Assembly (NCBI GenBank): GCA_017512285.1
Contig: JAFWGU010000009.1
Span: 1 to 64,000, forward strand
Length of the DNA stretch: 64,000 bases
Reading direction: 5' to 3'
Source: Erysipelotrichaceae bacterium
GTDB taxonomy: Bacteria; Bacillota_I; Bacilli_A; Erysipelotrichales; Erysipelotrichaceae
This document shows, one piece after another, positions 6,915 to 20,068 of this stretch (positions are counted from its first letter, which is position 1; each line of letters starts with the position of its first letter). Below the pieces are notes generated by a model. The model was not told where the DNA came from. It saw only the letters and a list, made by a program, of their open reading frames with translations, and ran no database searches. The position numbers were made by a program, and so were the translations under genes.

Positions 6915-8210
6915 ATACGTATGCGGGAACTGATCTACCGGCTGGATTTCCCTGATCTCATAGCCGTTATTCTTCAGATAGTAAAGATCTCTGGCCAGAG
7001 TTGACGGGTTACATGAAACGTATATCAGTCTTTCCGGCTTCATTGTCACTATGCTTTCAAGTGTCTCTTCACTGCAGCCCTTTCTTGGAGGGTCAACGAA
7101 GATCACGTCTGGTCTTATCTCTTCCCTGGCAAAGTCAGCAGCTATTTTCTGTGAGTCTCCACAGATGAAGTTAACATTAGTAATGCCGTTGATCTCGGCA
7201 TTTCTCTTGGCATCCTTGATGGCCTCTTCAACTATCTCAACACCAATGACCCTGCCGGCCTTCTTACTGGCAATGAGTCCGATCGTTCCAACGCCGCAAT
7301 ACAGATCCAGCACCAGATCAGTATTCTTCAGCTGAGCCAGTTCAATGGCCTTACCATATAATACTTCGGTCTGCACAGTGTTGATCTGATAGAAGGAATA
7401 ATCGGATATTTCAAACTTTAGGCCACACAGTTCATCGGTCAGATGCCATGAACCATACAAAAGCCTGTGGCTCTTGCCAAGCACCACATTGGTCTTCTTA
7501 TCTTCATTTATATTCTGGATCACACTCTTTATGTATTCATTTCCCTTAACGAGATCCTCGGTGAATCTGTCAATTCCCCTGACATTCCTTCTGTCAGTTA
7601 CCAGAACGACCATGATCTCACCGGTTTCAGGCAGATCTCTCAACATGACATATCTGACATGTTCATGAATGTCGTGCCTGTACATTAGCAGTCTGATCTT
7701 TCTGACCAGTTCGTTTGCCTGTTCACTCTGCAGATAACACTCATCCACCGGTATTACCTCGTGCGAGTTATAGCGGTAGAATCCCGTAACCGGCAGCCCA
7801 TCCTTATTTACCGTCAGCGGCAGAATTACCTTGTTACGGTAGCGGTAAGGCTCATTCATCATGATGATCGGCTTTATTTCCTCAGTTACCTTGCCGATGT
7901 TTCTTAACGTATGTTCAACATGCCTCTGCTTGAATTCAGCCTGCCCCTTCTGGGACATGTGCTGCAGCTGACAGCCGCCGCACTGCCTGGATATCGGACA
8001 GCGGGCCTCAACTCTTTCAGGACTTGGTTCGATCAACTTCAGCAGTCTGCCGTAACCGTAATCCTTTCTTGCGGCCGTTATGACGATCTCACCGGTCTCA
8101 CCGATGATCATATCCTTGACAAATACGCAAAAGGTGTCATATTTAACGACACCTAATCCATTGTAAGTATAGTCGGTACACGTACCTGTAAACAATTGAT
8201 TCTTCTGCAT
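6879..8210 (-). CDS. rlmD: 23S rRNA (uracil-C5)-methyltransferase, RlmD/RlmCD type
   Basis: A 443-residue TrmA-family enzyme that methylates uracil C5 in 23S rRNA using SAM. An N-terminal TRAM-like domain is followed by the Fe-S cysteines CPISRQCGGCQ (about residues 71-81), the SAM loop DLYCGVGTIGL and the catalytic cysteine in YVSCNPSTLARDL. The protein ends HVETVVLMSRK. Its start overlaps the stop of the upstream membrane-protein gene (TAATG), so translation is probably coupled. The last codons coincide with the motif repeated across 700-6900, marking this gene as the likely integration target of the accessory strip. Confidence 0.93.
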   Translation of the reverse strand: MQKNQLFTGTCTDYTYNGLGVVKYDTFCVFVKDMIIGETGEIVITAARKDYGYGRLLKLIEPSPERVEARCPISRQCGGCQLQHMSQKGQAEFKQRHVEHTLRNIGKVTEEIKPIIMMNEPYRYRNKVILPLTVNKDGLPVTGFYRYNSHEVIPVDECYLQSEQANELVRKIRLLMYRHDIHEHVRYVMLRDLPETGEIMVVLVTDRRNVRGIDRFTEDLVKGNEYIKSVIQNINEDKKTNVVLGKSHRLLYGSWHLTDELCGLKFEISDYSFYQINTVQTEVLYGKAIELAQLKNTDLVLDLYCGVGTIGLIASKKAGRVIGVEIVEEAIKDAKRNAEINGITNVNFICGDSQKIAADFAREEIRPDVIFVDPPRKGCSEETLESIVTMKPERLIYVSCNPSTLARDLYYLKNNGYEIREIQPVDQFPHTYHVETVVLMSRK

Positions 8211-9589
8211 TACTCTGTTGTATCATCAGCGGCGTGATTGTATTCATTCGGTTCAGTGGCTTCTTCGCCTTCAGTCTGTCCCTCTGTCTCGCCTTCTGTT
8301 TCTTCGCCTTCAGCGTTTTCGCCTTCAGCCTTTGCTCTTTCTTCCTCTTCTCTTTCGATGATCTGCTGCTCACGGAGTTCCTTCAGTTCAGCAGCTATTT
8401 CCGCATTCTTCGGATCAGACAGTGTCTGAACGAGATAGGTATCCATCTTGGAGTTCTTATTGATCAGAATGAGTCTGAATTCATCAAGCTTCATGTCGTC
8501 GTAAGCGTAGATCTCCAGATCGTACTGCTTGTAGTCTTCCTGCTGAGTAAAGTATGTCTCAACCGGAAGGATCTCATTTACTGCTTCATAAGCCTTTAAT
8601 ACGAGGTCATTCATTTCCTCGGATGTCATGTCATCTCTGACATCCAGTTCTATTCTCATTGTTTCAACGATCAGGTTGACGGCACAGCCTTCAACACCGT
8701 CGAGCTGTTTCAGCCTTGATTCTACCGCAGACTTCTGGTCTTCGTCGATCATGTGAATGATTTCGGTATTGATTCTCTCACCAACGATAGGTGTATGAGT
8801 TTCCTGAGCTGCTGAATAAAGCAGATACAGGAAGAAGCATACAGGAACCATCAGTACGATGAAACTGAGCCAGAAGAACCAGTTGAATCCCAGTCTGTCT
8901 TTCTTAACCTTGACTTTCTTAGCTTTCTTTTCTTTCTTGCCCTTTGCCATTGAATCACTCTTTTCCACGCTGTCGCCGTCGAAAGTTGATACTTCCCTAG
9001 TTTCACCCGGATCAGCTATAGTCAGTGAACCGGCGCCATCGTATACGATGGTTTCGTCAGTATATTCCTCAGAAGTTTCTGCAGTCTGTTCCGCAGGTTC
9101 CGCTGTCTCGCCAGCGGTTTCTTCCTGAACTTCCTCAGTAGCCGCATTCTCAGTCTCTTCACTGATTTCCTCAACCGGTGCAACCACCGGGATCTCTGCG
9201 GTCTCTTCCCTGAAGCTTTCCTCTTCAGCAGGTTCCAGGCTGACTTCATTGCTGATATGTTCAGCGGTATCTTCAACAGTCTCCCTGACTTCTTCAAATG
9301 CCGTTTCCGCATTATCCGCAGCCTCGGTGACTGTCTCCCTGACTTCCTCAACAACAGGCTCAGCATTCTCAGCGACAGTTTCAGCTGCTTCTTCGGCAGC
9401 CTCAAAACTCTGCTCTGCAGATTCCTTTAATATGTCGCTTACGATTGACTGATTAAGCTTAAGCTCTTCGGTCTCCGTCATTCTCGGCTCTTCCCTTAAT
9501 GTTTCCTCAACATCAGGAATGACTCTTGCCTCGACATCGATGACCTCAGGCTTAGCGTTGTTTTGCTTTTTTCTCTTTTTCCAAGCCAT
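8210..9589 (-). CDS. Acidic single-pass membrane protein of unknown function
   Basis: 459 residues. A basic start (MAWKKRKKQ) leads into about 190 residues of very acidic, repetitive sequence (EEVRETVTEAADNAE, then FEEVRETVEDTAEH). A basic patch, one transmembrane helix near residues 240-262 (FWLSFIVLMVPVCFFLYLLY), an extracytoplasmic alpha/beta-looking domain of about 150 residues and an acidic Glu/Gly-rich tail follow. The repetitive part is probably cytoplasmic. No family recognised. It sits between ligA and rlmD, where other Bacillota often keep camS, but shows no lipobox and no CamS similarity. Confidence 0.85.
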   Translation of the reverse strand: MAWKKRKKQNNAKPEVIDVEARVIPDVEETLREEPRMTETEELKLNQSIVSDILKESAEQSFEAAEEAAETVAENAEPVVEEVRETVTEAADNAETAFEEVRETVEDTAEHISNEVSLEPAEEESFREETAEIPVVAPVEEISEETENAATEEVQEETAGETAEPAEQTAETSEEYTDETIVYDGAGSLTIADPGETREVSTFDGDSVEKSDSMAKGKKEKKAKKVKVKKDRLGFNWFFWLSFIVLMVPVCFFLYLLYSAAQETHTPIVGERINTEIIHMIDEDQKSAVESRLKQLDGVEGCAVNLIVETMRIELDVRDDMTSEEMNDLVLKAYEAVNEILPVETYFTQQEDYKQYDLEIYAYDDMKLDEFRLILINKNSKMDTYLVQTLSDPKNAEIAAELKELREQQIIEREEEERAKAEGENAEGEETEGETEGQTEGEEATEPNEYNHAADDTTE

Positions 9590-9645
9590 GTTATCACATC
9601 CTGTACACCTTATAATACATTATAAAATGATATATTTCCACTTTT

Positions 9646-13798
<4,153 letters not shown>

Positions 13799-13815
13799 TA
13801 AAAACCACCTATATA

Positions 13816-13844
13816 ATTATACCATCACCGGCCACCCAAGTTAA
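13816..13844 (-). promoter_or_regulatory. Probable pcrA promoter
   Basis: On the minus strand a perfect TATAAT lies at 13816-13821, with a weak -35 candidate (TAACTT) 17 bases upstream. AGGTGG before the pcrA start serves as ribosome-binding site. Assigned from sequence only. Confidence 0.45.
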
Positions 13845-13867
13845 TGATGAAAGCATCATTCAAATCA

Positions 13868-13890
13868 TGATATAATTTGTTAAAGGTGAT
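13868..13890 (+). promoter_or_regulatory. Extended -10 promoter for the methyltransferase gene
   Basis: TGATATAAT (TATAAT at 13871-13876 with an extended TG) lies 20 bases before the start at 13896. AAAGGTGAT at 13882-13890 serves as ribosome-binding site, so the leader is very short. The -35 region is poor. Confidence 0.45.
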
Positions 13891-13895
13891 TTTTT

Positions 13896-14768
13896 ATGAT
13901 AGGACTGGCAGAGAACTGGACGGATTATGAACTGATAGATGCAGGCGAAAAAGACAAGCTGGAACGCTGGGGCAGCGTCGTTTTGGTACGCCCTGATCCC
14001 CAGGCAATATGGCATAAGTCAGACGATGCCAGATGGAATAAGTATGACGCCATCTATCACCGCTCCTCCAAGGGCGGCGGCAGCTGGGACTTCCGTAAGA
14101 AGCTGCCGGAAGAATGGACGATAAGCTACCGTGATCTGACCTTCAAGGTTGCTCCAACCAATTTCAAGCATACCGGACTGTTCCCCGAACAGGCCGTAAA
14201 CTGGGACTGGCTGGCTGACATCATCAGGAACAACAGCGACCGTGACATAAGGGTTCTCAATCTGTTTGCCTATACCGGCGGAGCCACCATGGCCTGCAGC
14301 AAGGCCGGTGCCAGGGAAGTTGTTCACGTCGATGCCGCCAAGGGCATGGTAAGCTGGGCCAAGGAAAACATGGTCCTCAATCACCTGGAAGACCACACGA
14401 TAAGATTCATCGTTGACGATGCGCTGAAGTTCGTTCAGAGAGAACAGCGCCGCGGCAACCGCTACGACATCATAATCATGGATCCGCCAAGCTATGGCCG
14501 TGGACCGAACAATGAATTATGGAAACTGGAAGAGCAGCTGGAAAACCTGATCGCCGAGACCTCAAAACTGTTATCTGACAGACCTCTGGCTTATCTGGTA
14601 AACGGCTATACGACCGGTTTCTCACCGATAGTATTAAGTAACATCATGTCGCAGTATCTTCTCAAGAAGTATCCTGACGGCAAGGTATACACCGTGGAAC
14701 TGGCCATCCCGACCAGTGACCGCAACATACTGTTACCGTGCGGCATCTCAGGAAGGTTTGAACTGTGA
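13896..14768 (+). CDS. Class I SAM-dependent methyltransferase (RlmI/RlmK-like)
   Basis: 290 residues. The SAM-binding region LNLFAYTGGATMACSKAGA (about residue 110), the acidic VHVDAAKGMVSWAKEN and the catalytic-type motif IIMDPPSYGRG place it with RlmI/RlmK-like rRNA methyltransferases; the DPPSY motif fits transfer to a base. It lacks an obvious N-terminal PUA domain. It overlaps the following pseudouridine synthase by four bases, so the two probably form an RNA-modification operon. The exact target base cannot be told from sequence. Confidence 0.8.
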   Translation: MIGLAENWTDYELIDAGEKDKLERWGSVVLVRPDPQAIWHKSDDARWNKYDAIYHRSSKGGGSWDFRKKLPEEWTISYRDLTFKVAPTNFKHTGLFPEQAVNWDWLADIIRNNSDRDIRVLNLFAYTGGATMACSKAGAREVVHVDAAKGMVSWAKENMVLNHLEDHTIRFIVDDALKFVQREQRRGNRYDIIIMDPPSYGRGPNNELWKLEEQLENLIAETSKLLSDRPLAYLVNGYTTGFSPIVLSNIMSQYLLKKYPDGKVYTVELAIPTSDRNILLPCGISGRFEL

Positions 14769-15433
14769 TCAACGTAATATACGAAGACAATCACCTGCTG
14801 GTAGTTGAAAAGCCGGTAAACATCCCGGTTCAGGGCGACAGCAGTAATGATGAAGACCTTCTGACAATGCTGAAGCAGTATCTCAAGGAGAAGTATGCTA
14901 AGCCGGGAGAAGTATATCTGGGACTGGTTCATAGACTTGACAGGCCGGTTGGCGGGATCATGGTATTTGCCCGCACCAGCAAGGCAGCCAGCAGACTGTC
15001 AAAGATCATAGCTGAACGCACCTTCGCCAAGACCTACCTGGCCATCGTTGAAGGACATGGTATCAGAAAGAGCGATACTCTCACCGATTATCTGATCAAG
15101 GACAGCAAGACCAATACTGTATCAGTTACGGATGAAGCCCATGGCAGGAAGGCCGTGCTTGACTATGAACTGCTCAACAGCAGGAATGATCTTAACCTTG
15201 TAAAGGTCAATCTGCATACCGGCAGAAGTCATCAGATCAGAGTCCAGTTCGCCTCCAGAAACATGCCGCTGTGGGGAGATCAGCGATATAACCCGAAAGC
15301 CGTGAAGCATCAGCAGATAGCCTTATGGTCATATGAGATATCCTTCCCCCATCCAACCACAAAGGAGGTCCTCACCTTCCGATGCGAACCTCCCGGAAAA
15401 TATCCTTGGAATGAATTAATGCCTGAAAGCTGA
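14765..15433 (+). CDS. RluA-family pseudouridine synthase
   Basis: 222 residues. It has the RluA catalytic motif LVHRLDRPVGGIMVFART (aspartate about residue 60), followed by AERTFAKTYLAIVEG and HTGRSHQIRVQFA. The protein is short, with no S4 domain at the N-terminus, as in the RluA/TruC-like branch. It converts uridine to pseudouridine in rRNA or tRNA; the site is undetermined. It is translationally coupled to the methyltransferase upstream and its 3' end carries the terminator at 15421-15452. Confidence 0.88.
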   Translation: MINVIYEDNHLLVVEKPVNIPVQGDSSNDEDLLTMLKQYLKEKYAKPGEVYLGLVHRLDRPVGGIMVFARTSKAASRLSKIIAERTFAKTYLAIVEGHGIRKSDTLTDYLIKDSKTNTVSVTDEAHGRKAVLDYELLNSRNDLNLVKVNLHTGRSHQIRVQFASRNMPLWGDQRYNPKAVKHQQIALWSYEISFPHPTTKEVLTFRCEPPGKYPWNELMPES

Positions 15434-15452
15434 GCTTCCAGGCATTTTATTT
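15421..15452. terminator. Bidirectional terminator between convergent genes
   Basis: GCCTGAAAGC and GCTTCCAGGC form a ten-base stem with one mismatch, followed by ATTTTATTT on the plus strand. It overlaps the last codons of the pseudouridine synthase and ends at the stop of the ABC exporter gene, so it can serve both strands. Confidence 0.7.
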
Positions 15453-17328
15453 AGTCTAATTCAGCAGCGCCGGTATACAGCTTGTAGTAACGGCCCTTCT
15501 GTCTTAACAGGTCATCGTGGTCACCGCGTTCAACGATCTGACCGTGTTCAAGAACCATGATGGCATTGCTGTTGCGGACTGTTGACAGTCTGTGGGCAAT
15601 GACAAATACCGTTCTGCCCTGCATCAGCTTGTCCATGCCCTTCTCAATTACTCTTTCGGTATGAGTATCGATTGAGGAAGTGGCTTCATCAAGGATCAGT
15701 ACCGGCGGGTTGGAAACTGCCGCTCTGGCAATGTTCAGCAACTGCCTCTGACCCTGTGACAGGTTGGCTCCGTTTGCCGTCAGCATCGTATCGTAGCCGT
15801 CCGGCAGTCTGTTGATGAAGCTGTCGGCATTGGCCAGTTTGGCAGCGGCTATGCACTCTTCATCAGTCGCTTCCAGATTACCGTAGCGGATGTTATCCAT
15901 GACGGTGCCTGAGAACAGGTTGGTATCCTGCAATACCATGCCCAGAGACTTTCTTAATGAACTCTTCTTGATGTTGTTTACAGGAATGCCGTCATAGGTA
16001 ATGACGCCTTCCTGAACATCATAGAATCTGTTGATCAGGTTGGTAATGGTCGTCTTGCCGGCTCCGGTTGAACCTACGAAGGCGATCTTCTGACCCGGCT
16101 TGGCATACAGTGATACGTCCCTCAGTACGACTTTGTCAGGAACATATGAGAAGGTTACGTCATTCAGTCTGATGTCTCCCTTCAGTTCCGTCAGATCTCC
16201 GGTTGCCGGATCCTTCCAGGCAAACGTTCCGGTTCTCTGTGAACACTCAACCAGTATGCCTTCCTCATTCATGGCATTGACCAGTTCGATCTTTCCCTCA
16301 TCAACTTCAGTCGGGGTATCCATTACCTCAAACATTCTTTCTGCTCCGGCAATGGACATCATGACACCGTTGAACTGCTGAGACAGGCCGCTTACCGGTC
16401 CGGCTATCTGCCTGGTATAGAGCAGGAAACTGGCTAAGGCACCTAATTCAAGCGAACCTTCAATGCAGGCCTTGGCGCCTAATACGGCGACGACGGCATA
16501 ACTGATGTATGACAGGTTGACGTTGATCGGCATTAATGACTGAGCAAACATGTTGCTCTTGATGCTGGCTTCCATCGTTTCATCATTAAACTTGGAGAAA
16601 GCCTTTACTGATTCCTTCTCATGGGAGAAGACCTTGACTTCCTTCTGTCCCAATAACATTTCCTCAACGTAACCGTTGATGTCACTGACGGTCCTCATGA
16701 CCTTGACGAAGTACTTTCTTGATCTCTTGCCGACGAATACGCTGACTGATGTAACAAGTACCAGTAACGTCATCGTGATCAGGGTCAGTCTTGGTGACAG
16801 AATGATCATCATCGTCATTGAGCCTACCAGGGAGATTATCGTATTAATCATCTGCGGTAATGTATCACCGATCAGAGGTCTGATGGCATCAATGTCATTG
16901 GTATAGAAGTTCATGAGTTCGCCATGGGTATGGGTATCATAGAACTGTACAGGCATGTCCTGCATGTGGCTGAACAGGTCCAGACGCATGTTATGCAGCG
17001 TACCCGTGGTAACGATGCTCATGATCCGGCGGTAAATGTAGGCAGCGGTAATGCCGCACATGTAGATGCAGCCCATCTTTACCAGCTGACCGATGAATCC
17101 GCTTAAGTCCGGATCCTTCTGCCCGGCCAGCGGCAATATGTAATCGTTGATCAGCGGTGTAAAGAAATATGATGATGCAACGTTTGTCAGTGCCTCGATG
17201 ATGATGCAGAAGAAGACGATCACCAGCAGCCACCTGTACTGAGCCAGGTATCTGAATATCCTCTTCACGGTTGCCGGAATGTCGTTGGCACGTGACCTTC
17301 TTATTTCACGGTAGTTTGATTCACTCAT
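15451..17328 (-). CDS. ABC exporter, membrane plus ATPase half-transporter (catalytic subunit)
   Basis: 625 residues: six transmembrane segments in about 30-320, then an ATPase domain. Walker A GSTGAGKTT, signature LSQGQRQLL, Walker B LILDEATSSID with the catalytic glutamate, and H-loop IAHRLST are intact. About 30 extra residues, including CSQRTGTFAWKDPATGD, sit between the membrane domain and the ATPase core. Together with the gene upstream it forms a heterodimeric multidrug/lipid-type exporter. The start overlaps the partner's stop (TAATG). The substrate is unknown. Confidence 0.92.
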   Translation of the reverse strand: MSESNYREIRRSRANDIPATVKRIFRYLAQYRWLLVIVFFCIIIEALTNVASSYFFTPLINDYILPLAGQKDPDLSGFIGQLVKMGCIYMCGITAAYIYRRIMSIVTTGTLHNMRLDLFSHMQDMPVQFYDTHTHGELMNFYTNDIDAIRPLIGDTLPQMINTIISLVGSMTMMIILSPRLTLITMTLLVLVTSVSVFVGKRSRKYFVKVMRTVSDINGYVEEMLLGQKEVKVFSHEKESVKAFSKFNDETMEASIKSNMFAQSLMPINVNLSYISYAVVAVLGAKACIEGSLELGALASFLLYTRQIAGPVSGLSQQFNGVMMSIAGAERMFEVMDTPTEVDEGKIELVNAMNEEGILVECSQRTGTFAWKDPATGDLTELKGDIRLNDVTFSYVPDKVVLRDVSLYAKPGQKIAFVGSTGAGKTTITNLINRFYDVQEGVITYDGIPVNNIKKSSLRKSLGMVLQDTNLFSGTVMDNIRYGNLEATDEECIAAAKLANADSFINRLPDGYDTMLTANGANLSQGQRQLLNIARAAVSNPPVLILDEATSSIDTHTERVIEKGMDKLMQGRTVFVIAHRLSTVRNSNAIMVLEHGQIVERGDHDDLLRQKGRYYKLYTGAAELD

Positions 17329-19067
17329 TACTGACTCACCCCCTTAAGCTGGGTTTCATACAGATCATGGTAAACCATGTTGCGTCCCATTAATTCGTCA
17401 TGGGTACCGATGTCTTCGATTTTGCCTTCATTCATGACGACGATCTTGTCGGCGTCCATGATCGAGGAGATACGCTGGGCGATGATTATCGTAGTCATAC
17501 CAGCCAGTCTTTCTCTTAAAGCCGTTCTGATCTTCTTATCGGTTTCGGTATCTACGGCAGAAGTACTGTCATCCATGATGATGATGTCAGGCTTCTTCAG
17601 CAGAGCTCTGGCAATACAGAGTCTCTGTTTCTGACCGCCGGATACGTTTACGCCACCCTGCCCCAGATCGGTTTCATAACCCTTCGGGAAGGAAGTGATG
17701 AAATCATGAGCCTGAGCACATCTGGCAGCTTCCACAACTTCTTCGTGAGTAGCGTTCTGATCGCCCCACTTCAGGTTTTCCTCAATGGTACCGGAGAACA
17801 GAACGTTCTTCTGCAGTACCATGGAAACGGACTTGCGCAGGTTGTCCAGTCTGTACTCCCTGACGTCGTGCCCGCCAACCAGTACTTCACCTTCCGTGAC
17901 GTCATATAAGCGCGGCAACAGCTGAACCAGTGTGGTCTTGCTGGAACCGGTTGAACCGATGATGCCAACCATCTCCCCGGACTTAATGGTCAGGTTGATG
18001 TTTTCCAGGGCATATTTATGAGCATCGGCAGTATACTTGAAGGAAACGTTTCTGAATTCAACTGAACCGTCTTCAGGAACAAGTTCAGGATCGGTTCCCT
18101 TATCTTCAATGTCAATCTTCTCATTCAGAACTTCATTTGCGCGGTCAACTGAGGCCTGGGCAAAGATGATCTGCATCAGAGCAAAGGATACCATCATTAA
18201 TCCGAACAGGATGCTTCTGAGATATGAAAGATAACTCATGAATTCACCCATGGTCATGTTACCGGCAATGATGAAGTTGCCGCCAAACCATGATACGGCG
18301 ATCATGCAGGCATAGGTAACGAAACTGAAGAACGGGTTGTTCAGAATTACCAGACTCTCAGCCATGCGCTGCTGCTTACGGACTGACAGAGATGAATCTT
18401 CAAACTTCTTCTTTTCAAAGTTCTCCCTTACGAAGGTCTTAACTACTCTGATGCCTACGAAGTTTTCTTCCAGAGAGGCATTCATGCGGTCAAACTTTCT
18501 CATTAATACTCTGAACATCGGATGAGCAAAGTGGGAAATGAGATACAGACCGATGGCAAGTACCGGAATGGCTACCAGGAAGATCTTTCCCAGCTGAGCA
18601 TTCAGGGTGAATACCATGATGGTTGACGTTATTAACTGGAACGGGGCTCTTATCAGCATTCTGATGATTGCCAGATAGGCCATTCTTAATTCACGCATGT
18701 CCTTGGTCATTCTGGTAACCAGCGAAGGAACCTCAAACTTGTCCATGTTGGCAAAGCTGAAATTCTGGATCTTCTCATACAGGGCCAGGCGCAGGTTTCT
18801 GATGAAACCACTGGATGCCATGGCGGCTAAGATGCCTGAAGCAGCGCCCAGCAACATTGCCGCAAATGAGTACATGACCATCTTCCATCCTGCCTGATAA
18901 ATGATGTCCATGTTGACCCCACCGGCACCGTTTATGCCCTCGTCAATGATGACAGTCATGGTACGGGGTATGGATACCTCAAACAGTACCTCCAGAGCGA
19001 CAAGAACAGGTGCGATGATGGCTGCCCACTTGAACTGTTTCGTGTATTTCAAGACGAGCTTAAACAA
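17328..19067 (-). CDS. ABC exporter, half-transporter with degenerate ATPase site
   Basis: 579 residues with six transmembrane segments followed by an ATPase domain. Walker A GSTGSSKTT and signature VSGGQKQRL are good. The Walker B end is IIMDDSTSAVD (Asp instead of the catalytic Glu) and the H-loop histidine is Gln (IIAQRISS), as in the non-catalytic half of TM287/288-type heterodimers. The start codon is TTG at 19067, seven bases after a strong GGAGGGG. First gene of the two-gene operon. Confidence 0.92.
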   Translation of the reverse strand: MFKLVLKYTKQFKWAAIIAPVLVALEVLFEVSIPRTMTVIIDEGINGAGGVNMDIIYQAGWKMVMYSFAAMLLGAASGILAAMASSGFIRNLRLALYEKIQNFSFANMDKFEVPSLVTRMTKDMRELRMAYLAIIRMLIRAPFQLITSTIMVFTLNAQLGKIFLVAIPVLAIGLYLISHFAHPMFRVLMRKFDRMNASLEENFVGIRVVKTFVRENFEKKKFEDSSLSVRKQQRMAESLVILNNPFFSFVTYACMIAVSWFGGNFIIAGNMTMGEFMSYLSYLRSILFGLMMVSFALMQIIFAQASVDRANEVLNEKIDIEDKGTDPELVPEDGSVEFRNVSFKYTADAHKYALENINLTIKSGEMVGIIGSTGSSKTTLVQLLPRLYDVTEGEVLVGGHDVREYRLDNLRKSVSMVLQKNVLFSGTIEENLKWGDQNATHEEVVEAARCAQAHDFITSFPKGYETDLGQGGVNVSGGQKQRLCIARALLKKPDIIIMDDSTSAVDTETDKKIRTALRERLAGMTTIIIAQRISSIMDADKIVVMNEGKIEDIGTHDELMGRNMVYHDLYETQLKGVSQ

Positions 19068-19123
19068 CGCTTATCCCCTCCTTTTCTGCGAAAAAAAATA
19101 AAAAAGTCCTGACTTCTTAATGT

Positions 19124-19152
19124 ATTCTATATTATGGACCAGGGTATTTCAA
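19124..19152 (-). promoter_or_regulatory. Promoter of the ABC exporter operon
   Basis: On the minus strand TTGAAA (19147-19152) and TAGAAT (19124-19129) are separated by exactly 17 bases, close to the sigma-A consensus, about 60 bases before the TTG start. Confidence 0.65.
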
Positions 19153-19189
19153 GTCAGTTGAACGAATGTTTTACACATGGTTATTCAAG

Positions 19190-19231
19190 ACAAAAACAAA
19201 GAGAAGCGACCGGTCAAGATCACTTCTCTTT
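19190..19231 (-). terminator. Terminator of the uronate operon
   Basis: On the minus strand AGAGAAGTG and CGCTTCTCT pair (one mismatch) around a loop, followed by TTTGTTTTTG. It lies just after the kduD stop and before the exporter promoter, closing the long transcript that begins near 34,560. Confidence 0.7.
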
Positions 19232-19252
19232 TTCATGTTTTCTATGCAGTTT

Positions 19253-20059
19253 TTAAGGCTGTTTGCCGATATAGGCAAGGATGCCGCCATCAACGTACAG
19301 GATGTGTCCGTTGACGAAGTTTGAAGCATCAGATGCCAGGAATACTGCCGGTCCCATTAAGTCCTCAACATCGCCCCAGCGTTCTGCCGGTGTCTTGGCA
19401 ATGATGAACTGGTCGAACGGATGTCTTGATCCATCCGGCTGCGGTTCTCTTAACGGAGCTGTCTGCTTGGTGGCAATGTAACCAGGTCCGATGCCGTTGC
19501 ACTGAATGTTGGCATGACCGTATTCAGAGCAGATGTTTCTTGTCAGCATCTTCAGGCCGCCCTTGGCAGCTGCGTAGGCAGATACTGTTTCTCTGCCTAA
19601 TTCAGACATCATTGAACAGATGTTGATGATCTTGCCATGTCCCTTGGCGATCATGCCCGGGATAACAGCCTTTGAACAGATGAATGCGGAATTCAGGTCA
19701 GTATCAATGATCTTTCTGAAATCCTCTACGCTCATCTCGATCATCGGAATGCGCTTGATGATGGCTGCGTTATTGACCAGAATGTCAATTACGCCAACTT
19801 CCTCATTGATCTTCTTAACGAATTCAATTACCTGATTCTCATCAGTAACATCGCATACATATCCAATGGCATCTACACCGTTTGCCTTATATCTGGCCTT
19901 GGCTGCGTCGATCTTTTCCTGGCTTCTGCCATTGAAGACGATCTTGGCACCGGCATAAGCCATGCCGCAGGCGATACCGAAGCCGATACCGTCCGTAGCA
20001 CCTGTAACCAGAGCAACCTTTCCGTCAAGGCGGAAGCTGTCCATTGTGAATTCTGCCAT
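19253..20059 (-). CDS. kduD: SDR dehydrogenase, 2-dehydro-3-deoxy-D-gluconate 5-dehydrogenase (KduD-like)
   Basis: Short-chain dehydrogenase with the NAD-binding loop TGATDGIGFGIA, the NNAA motif, a serine in NICSMMSELG and the catalytic YAAAKGG. In this setting it should reduce 2,5-diketo-3-deoxygluconate (DKII) to KDG, after KduI encoded at 39647. Databases often call this branch gluconate 5-dehydrogenase; the KDG-kinase and KduI context favours the KduD role. The ATG at 20059 behind TAGGTGAG is preferred over a GTG three codons earlier. Last gene of the importer operon. Confidence 0.85.
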   Translation of the reverse strand: MAEFTMDSFRLDGKVALVTGATDGIGFGIACGMAYAGAKIVFNGRSQEKIDAAKARYKANGVDAIGYVCDVTDENQVIEFVKKINEEVGVIDILVNNAAIIKRIPMIEMSVEDFRKIIDTDLNSAFICSKAVIPGMIAKGHGKIINICSMMSELGRETVSAYAAAKGGLKMLTRNICSEYGHANIQCNGIGPGYIATKQTAPLREPQPDGSRHPFDQFIIAKTPAERWGDVEDLMGPAVFLASDASNFVNGHILYVDGGILAYIGKQP

Positions 20060-20068
20060 TATGCTCAC

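Noticed and set aside
9022-9405. Arginine/leucine-rich frame inside the acidic membrane protein
   Set aside because: It is the out-of-frame reading of Glu-rich repeats and has no start signal.
19085-19115. Small hairpin followed by T-rich sequence in the exporter leader as an attenuator
   Set aside because: AAGT-CAGG-ACTT has only four base pairs, too weak to claim.
19253-20059. Gluconate 5-dehydrogenase role
   Set aside because: A common database name for this branch, but no gluconate genes are nearby, while KduI and KDG kinases are.
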